Shown here: positions 60,211-64,000 of the stretch, one piece after another
How the letters are laid out: every line of letters starts with the position of its first letter
Numbering within the stretch: the first letter of the stretch is position 1
Made by a program: the position numbers and the translations under genes
The notes under the pieces: model-generated
Databases searched by the model: none
What the model saw: the letters and a program-made list of their open reading frames with translations, nothing else
What the model was told of the DNA's origin: nothing
Assembly: GCA_030549335.1 (NCBI GenBank)
Contig: CM060195.1
Coordinates: 47,436,991-47,500,990, forward strand
Length of the DNA: 64,000 nt
Source of the DNA: Pontederia crassipes
Lineage: Eukaryota > Streptophyta > Magnoliopsida > Commelinales > Pontederiaceae
Direction of reading: 5' to 3'

Positions 60211-61082
60211 AAGGCAGACGAGGGCCTGGAAAAGCATCTTTGGAGGACATAATTCAGAGGTTGAAGGCTTGGTGAAGGAGATATATAGGCTACAATGAAA
60301 TTCTGCCGGAAACTCGAGAGAGGACGATAGAATTAGTAGTAGTTCTTCTTGTTCTCTTTTATTTTTCTGAAATATTATTTAGATTGATGTACTCTAGTTT
60401 ATTAGAGTAGTTTTTTAGGATTTTCTTGATTGTACCATATTCTTTATGAATTCTTCGTACAATTAGTTGATGGATCAATAGTATGTTTGAAGATTTGATT
60501 AATTGTTACCTGAGATTTATTCTTTTGAATATTTTGATTATCTAAAAAGAAGTTTTTAGATTCTCTAGAGTTATTTTCTAATTTTTCTCTTACATGTCAT
60601 CACCGGAGAAATCGCAAGAAACTCAATTGTGTTGTTGTTAAGGTGACTTGAGAAAGCTCTTAACTTTATATTCCAGTTGAATGCGTTTTGAGATTGAATA
60701 GATTAGATTGAAAACCAAAAGGATTACTCTCTTTTATTGATCTCAAAATAGGGTTTAGAGCCTGAAATATCGGTTAAATCAAATTGGGAATTTTATTTAC
60801 TAATTCATCATCTTTTGTCTAGAATTCTTATGTGAGTAGTGGTATTAATCAAGATAAGTCCTATTCATACAATTTATATTTTTAAACTCCATTGATCATA
60901 GTCTTATATTTTTATTATTTATTCATCTTATTTTCACATTAAACAACCTATTTATCTTTTCTCAAGTTATACGTAAAAGAAGTTATTAATTATCTCTTGT
61001 CCTCGTGGGAACGATACTTTATACTCATCATTTTATTACTTGAACGATTAGTGCGATTGCTAGTATTTCTAAGTCCGCATCA

Positions 61083-63286
61083 AGTTTTTTGCGCCGTTGT
61101 CGGGGACATGTTTAGTAATTTTTATTTTTATTTTACTTGTTATTTGAGAGCTTTTATTTTTTTATTAAATTACACGCAGATTCTTATTAATTCACATACT
61201 TTCATATATTTTTTATTTTGTGTGGCCAGGAAATATTTTTGAAAGACAATTCAGAATGACAACAAAATCAAATACTATGGGAAATTATTATTTGGAAGCC
61301 CAAAGAAAGATGATTAAGGATCATGAAGTACAAATATCACAACTTGCAAATAATTGTATCCCATTCATTCCCATGGTACAAGAAAATTCTTCTATTGAAA
61401 ATAGAATGTTAAAGTTCATGACAATGACTGAAGAAAAATTTCAACTTCAAGAAATAGCCTTTATGAAGTTGTTGGGACAAGTAGAGCAATTGGAGGTTAG
61501 GATCCAAATGAAAAATGATACTCCTCCATCCACCTACTTAGAGTCAAATTCTAATTTCGAAGAAAAGTTGTGTCAATTGATTGGAGTCATAGAGAAAAGA
61601 TTCATCTTACAAGATCAACGCATAAGCAATCTACAATCACAGTTGGCACAGTTGAAAGATCAACAATCGATTATTAATTATTCTCCTCCTTGATCCCCAA
61701 ATTTTAATGTTAAGTTTGATATTTTGTAGGCAAAATTTCAAACATTGGAGAAGAAAGTGGAGTTGGCTTCTCATATTACTTATGTCTCAGAGGATAATAT
61801 TGTGGATAAATTTGTACCTATTATATGCTCCTGTCACTTGCAATATTTTAATCCAAGAAGAAGACGACCGAGGAAGAATTATTATCCGAAGACATGAACT
61901 ACTCAGTGGAGGGTTAAGGAGACAAGTGAATATATTATGAAACATGGACAAGTGCGAAGAAGAAATTCGCCTCCAGAAAGTCCAACAACCATCCCACCAT
62001 TACCTCCAAATCATTCATTGATAGAAGAGAACACACTATCATCACATCAGCCATCACAAAATTTGATGCATTGGAAGTCCAAGGATCAAGCTCCACAAAC
62101 AGATCCAGGTACTTCTTTAAAAGTAGAAGGACAATGCTTCGAAAATTATATTAGAGGTAATATGTAAAAAGGTCACTTCGAATCCCTTCCAGATACTTGA
62201 GCATATTGCTCCTAGAAGAATCAGGAATGGCAATGATAATTCCAAAACTGCAACTATGTTCGAACCATGCCGAAAGAAGCCTTTGAGCCGCCTTTTGAAG
62301 CAACGTGACCGACTTAGAAATCATCAGGTTATCTCTACTCCTTTTGCATTTTATCTTTATTATTTCATAGTTTTCATGTGCACGTGCCTAACACTTGGCA
62401 GTGTCAGGTTCAAGCTTGAGGGAGGAACTTAGTCTTGTTTCATTTGCATGGCATGTCTATTTTAAATATTTTGAGTCTATCATCTTATTTTGTTTGGCAT
62501 GCATCTAATTATGAAAATTTTAAAAATTTTGTGCCATCTCATTTTTCCTTGTTTATTATTTTATTATTTTTAAGCTTACTTTCAGAACATCGCATAATCT
62601 ATGAAATTCAATCATTGTTTCTTTTTATCGGGTATCACTAGAGTATTGAGATTTGGATTGAGTTTGTTGCTAAGTAGAAGGACTAGCTTTTAAATAATAA
62701 ATTTCTCTATTATTTACTATGATGTTAGTCTTGATTATAATTGCATCTTTATTGAAAGCATTAAGTCTTTTTGGAGCTTATAATTATGCTAATTAATTTT
62801 AATGTTAAAGTGACTGAAAAGAGAGCTAGTCGAGCTCCAACAGTTAAGTGAATAGTATAAGGTATCCTCTAGAACCTTGGTGTGTCTGGATGATTAAATC
62901 CGTAGGGGATTCTTGCCTGGCGACCTGAGGGCCGTCGATCGAAAGCCCATTACATGGACCACTTTGTGCAAGATTACTAAATTCTAAAGTGAAAAAATTC
63001 TTAATGTTGAAATGTGAAATAATAATAGTATGAAAATAAGCTCCTTAAAAACTTGTGGTTCAATATTGATACTCTTATGAGATTGACTAATATTATTTGT
63101 AGATATGCAGGAAAGACATGTTTGAATCCTAAGAATTTTGCAATGCTGGGTATTGGTTGAGAATAGATACTCTGGTGATGGTTGTGTAAAAGAACAGTGG
63201 GAGGAAAGTATTGGTTTTGTGATGGAGCTCTGTGCCTTATCTGAAATTTGCTTGAGGACAAGCAGAATATTAAGCTTAGGGGTATT
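61083..63286 (+). mobile_element. Element D2 internal region: reduced Athila-like unit
   Basis: The primer-binding site (61089-61106, GCGCCGTTGTCGGGGA) follows the LTR. The only coding part of note is an open stretch at 61220-61693 with coiled-coil-like sequence (QLEVRIQMKND, QDQRISNLQSQLAQLKDQQ), which resembles the tail of Athila-like Gag (LETQIEQLAN in D1). The Gag core and pol are absent. From 62390 the non-coding part shared with D1 follows, then a TTAAGCTTAGGGGTATT purine region and the next LTR at 63287. It is broken and non-autonomous. Confidence 0.7.
61220..61693 (+). CDS. Short coiled-coil ORF of D2, Gag-tail-like (fossil)
   Basis: 158 codons with heptad-like Leu/Gln spacing, near the primer-binding site, where the Gag start would be expected. 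It lacks the Gag core and the knuckle. The start in the sequence is ambiguous, as the first Met of the stretch is downstream of an earlier in-frame alternative start. Its function is unknown. Confidence 0.5.
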   Translation: MWPGNIFERQFRMTTKSNTMGNYYLEAQRKMIKDHEVQISQLANNCIPFIPMVQENSSIENRMLKFMTMTEEKFQLQEIAFMKLLGQVEQLEVRIQMKNDTPPSTYLESNSNFEEKLCQLIGVIEKRFILQDQRISNLQSQLAQLKDQQSIINYSPP

Positions 63287-64000
63287 TAATGCACGAAAAA
63301 TTATGCATTAGTTTGGGTCATTTGATTAACACTTTAGAATGTTTTTATGTTTACAAAAGAGGAGTTTTGATTTGTTTTCATATAATTTCATTTCGATTTG
63401 ATTTCTACCTAAATCTAAAAATTATTCATGACAGGATATAAGAAAACGTCGAAATGAAGGGAAGAAAAGGCCTAAAATAACTCAAAAAATTGTCACTGCC
63501 GTGACAGTTCTGGTGATGGCCGTGACAGAAAGATCCAGCAAGCAAAATTTGCTAAGTTACTGTCACGGCCGTGACAGATTCTGTCATGACCGTGATAGAC
63601 AAATTTCAGCAGAAAATTTGGCTGAGTATATTTCAGCCTATTCAGCCTTCTGTCACGGCTGTGACAGAGCCTTTCACGGTCGTGACGGTGGTCTGTTAGG
63701 CCATTTTAAAGCTATTTTTATCTACTTTTTGAATATATTTTCTGTTTTTTTTCATGGAAGATGAGAAAATTTATAAAAGGAAGCAGAATAAGACTCTGAA
63801 AAGCATCCCTGGAGCACAGTTTTAAAGCCTACAAAGAGGAGAAGATCAAGTACAATAGCGAAGCCCTGTCGAAAACTCGAGAGAGAACGCGCTTAGCCTA
63901 CGCTAGAATTCTTATATCCTGCCATGAATAATTTTCAGGTTTAGGTAAAAATCAAATCTAAATGAAATTATATGAAAACAAATCAAAACTCTTCCTTTCT
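63287..64000 (+). repeat. Third Athila-like LTR, cut by the window end
   Basis: It starts TAATGCACGAAAAATTATGC, aligned to TGATGCACGAAAATC at 59741, and runs to the window end, including the palindrome cluster (63490-63690) and TATA box (63772-63779). It is more diverged from the LTR at 59741 than that LTR is from the partial copy at 56298. Confidence 0.85.
63490..63690. repeat. CTGTCACGGCCGTGACAG palindrome cluster, third LTR
   Basis: At least six copies in about 200 bp, one of them perfect (CTGTCACGGCCGTGACAG near 63560), spaced irregularly. The self-complementary core ACGGCCGT has CpG sites, so it could be a methylation target or a protein-binding palindrome. Confidence 0.85.

Larger units (their letters stand above)
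56298..61082 (+). mobile_element. Element D1: Athila-like, gag-only (TR-GAG-like) unit
   Basis: A partial LTR (56298-56991), a primer-binding site of the TGGCGCCGTTGCCGGGG type (56998-57015, matching tRNA-Asp and typical of Athila/Tat elements), gag remnants, a non-coding stretch, the purine region TTAAGCTTAGGAGTATT, then a full LTR (59741-61082, TGATGC...GCATCA). The internal part is only about 2.75 kb and holds no pol, so this is a non-autonomous element with Gag alone. The first LTR lacks its front 650 bp or so and adjoins element C. The two LTR copies differ by a few percent over the shared 694 bp. Gag is broken in several places. Confidence 0.8.
59741..61082 (+). repeat. Complete Athila-like LTR shared by D1 and D2
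   Basis: A 1342-bp LTR with ends TGATGC and GCATCA. It has a palindrome cluster (about 59940-60125), a TATA box (60203-60210, TATAAAAG), and the strongly repeated tail from 60390 that is also present at 56298-56991. It serves as the right LTR of D1 and the left LTR of D2. Confidence 0.88.

Noticed and set aside
1-64000. tRNA, rRNA or snoRNA genes
   Set aside because: No cloverleaf with A and B boxes, rRNA core or C/D-box pair was recognised; the only tRNA-like pieces are the SINE end and primer-binding sites.

Overview
The window is nuclear DNA of a flowering plant. Multi-exon genes with GT-AG (and one GC-AG) introns, plant-type LRR receptor kinases, an Au-like SINE, Tekay-like, other Ty3 and Athila-like LTR retrotransposons and MITEs all point that way. 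The GC-rich outer exons of one gene would suit a monocot, but the species cannot be told from the sequence alone. There are no bacterial genes, rRNA, tRNA or CRISPR.

Host genes: a tandem cluster of malectin-like LRR receptor kinases (LRR-I type), all on the + strand. Copy 1 (5823-17537) has 13 exons that sum to exactly 891 codons including stop, with all kinase signature residues. Copy 2 (21238-28997) has the same 13 exons but one extra base at the start of exon 8; it would encode a 497-residue secreted ectodomain without membrane segment or kinase. A short relic of a further copy (about 20290-20515) lies between them. Copy 3 (44877-49312) is a decayed pseudogene, cut at its 3' end by an LTR element; its intron 1 and part of exon 2 are duplicated at 38141-38526.

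Left flank (1-5800): a non-autonomous Mutator-like element with perfect 9-bp target duplication (168-1011), a long-arm foldback element with poly-G tracts at its centre (about 1665-2345), a 3 x 54-bp tandem repeat, and AT-rich intergenic DNA. Introns of copies 1 and 2 hold a decayed Ty3 gag fragment, two Au-like SINE insertions and low-complexity DNA. A probable copia solo LTR (18178-19120) and a hAT-type MITE with perfect 8-bp duplication (19295-19778) lie between the genes.

Right half (29286-64000): nested and recombined LTR retrotransposon fossils. A solo LTR of a Tekay-like family (29286-38140, minus) was hit by another Ty3 element (B, 31687-37620, minus, 4-bp duplication CGCC). Element A (38527-44876, minus) and element C (49313-56297, plus) belong to the same Tekay-like family as the solo LTR and both carry an extra zinc-knuckle ORF before gag. 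From 56298 on, Athila-like LTRs and two reduced internal regions (one with gag only) share LTRs in the order LTR-internal-LTR-internal-LTR and run off the window end. All these elements are broken.

How it fits together: a receptor-kinase cluster, plausibly for surface signalling or defence, has expanded by tandem duplication, and its right side has been dismantled by insertions and LTR-LTR recombination. The most interesting points are the ectodomain-only copy 2, the pre-gag zinc-knuckle ORF, the palindrome arrays in the LTRs, and the rearrangement that duplicated an LTR together with receptor exon 2.
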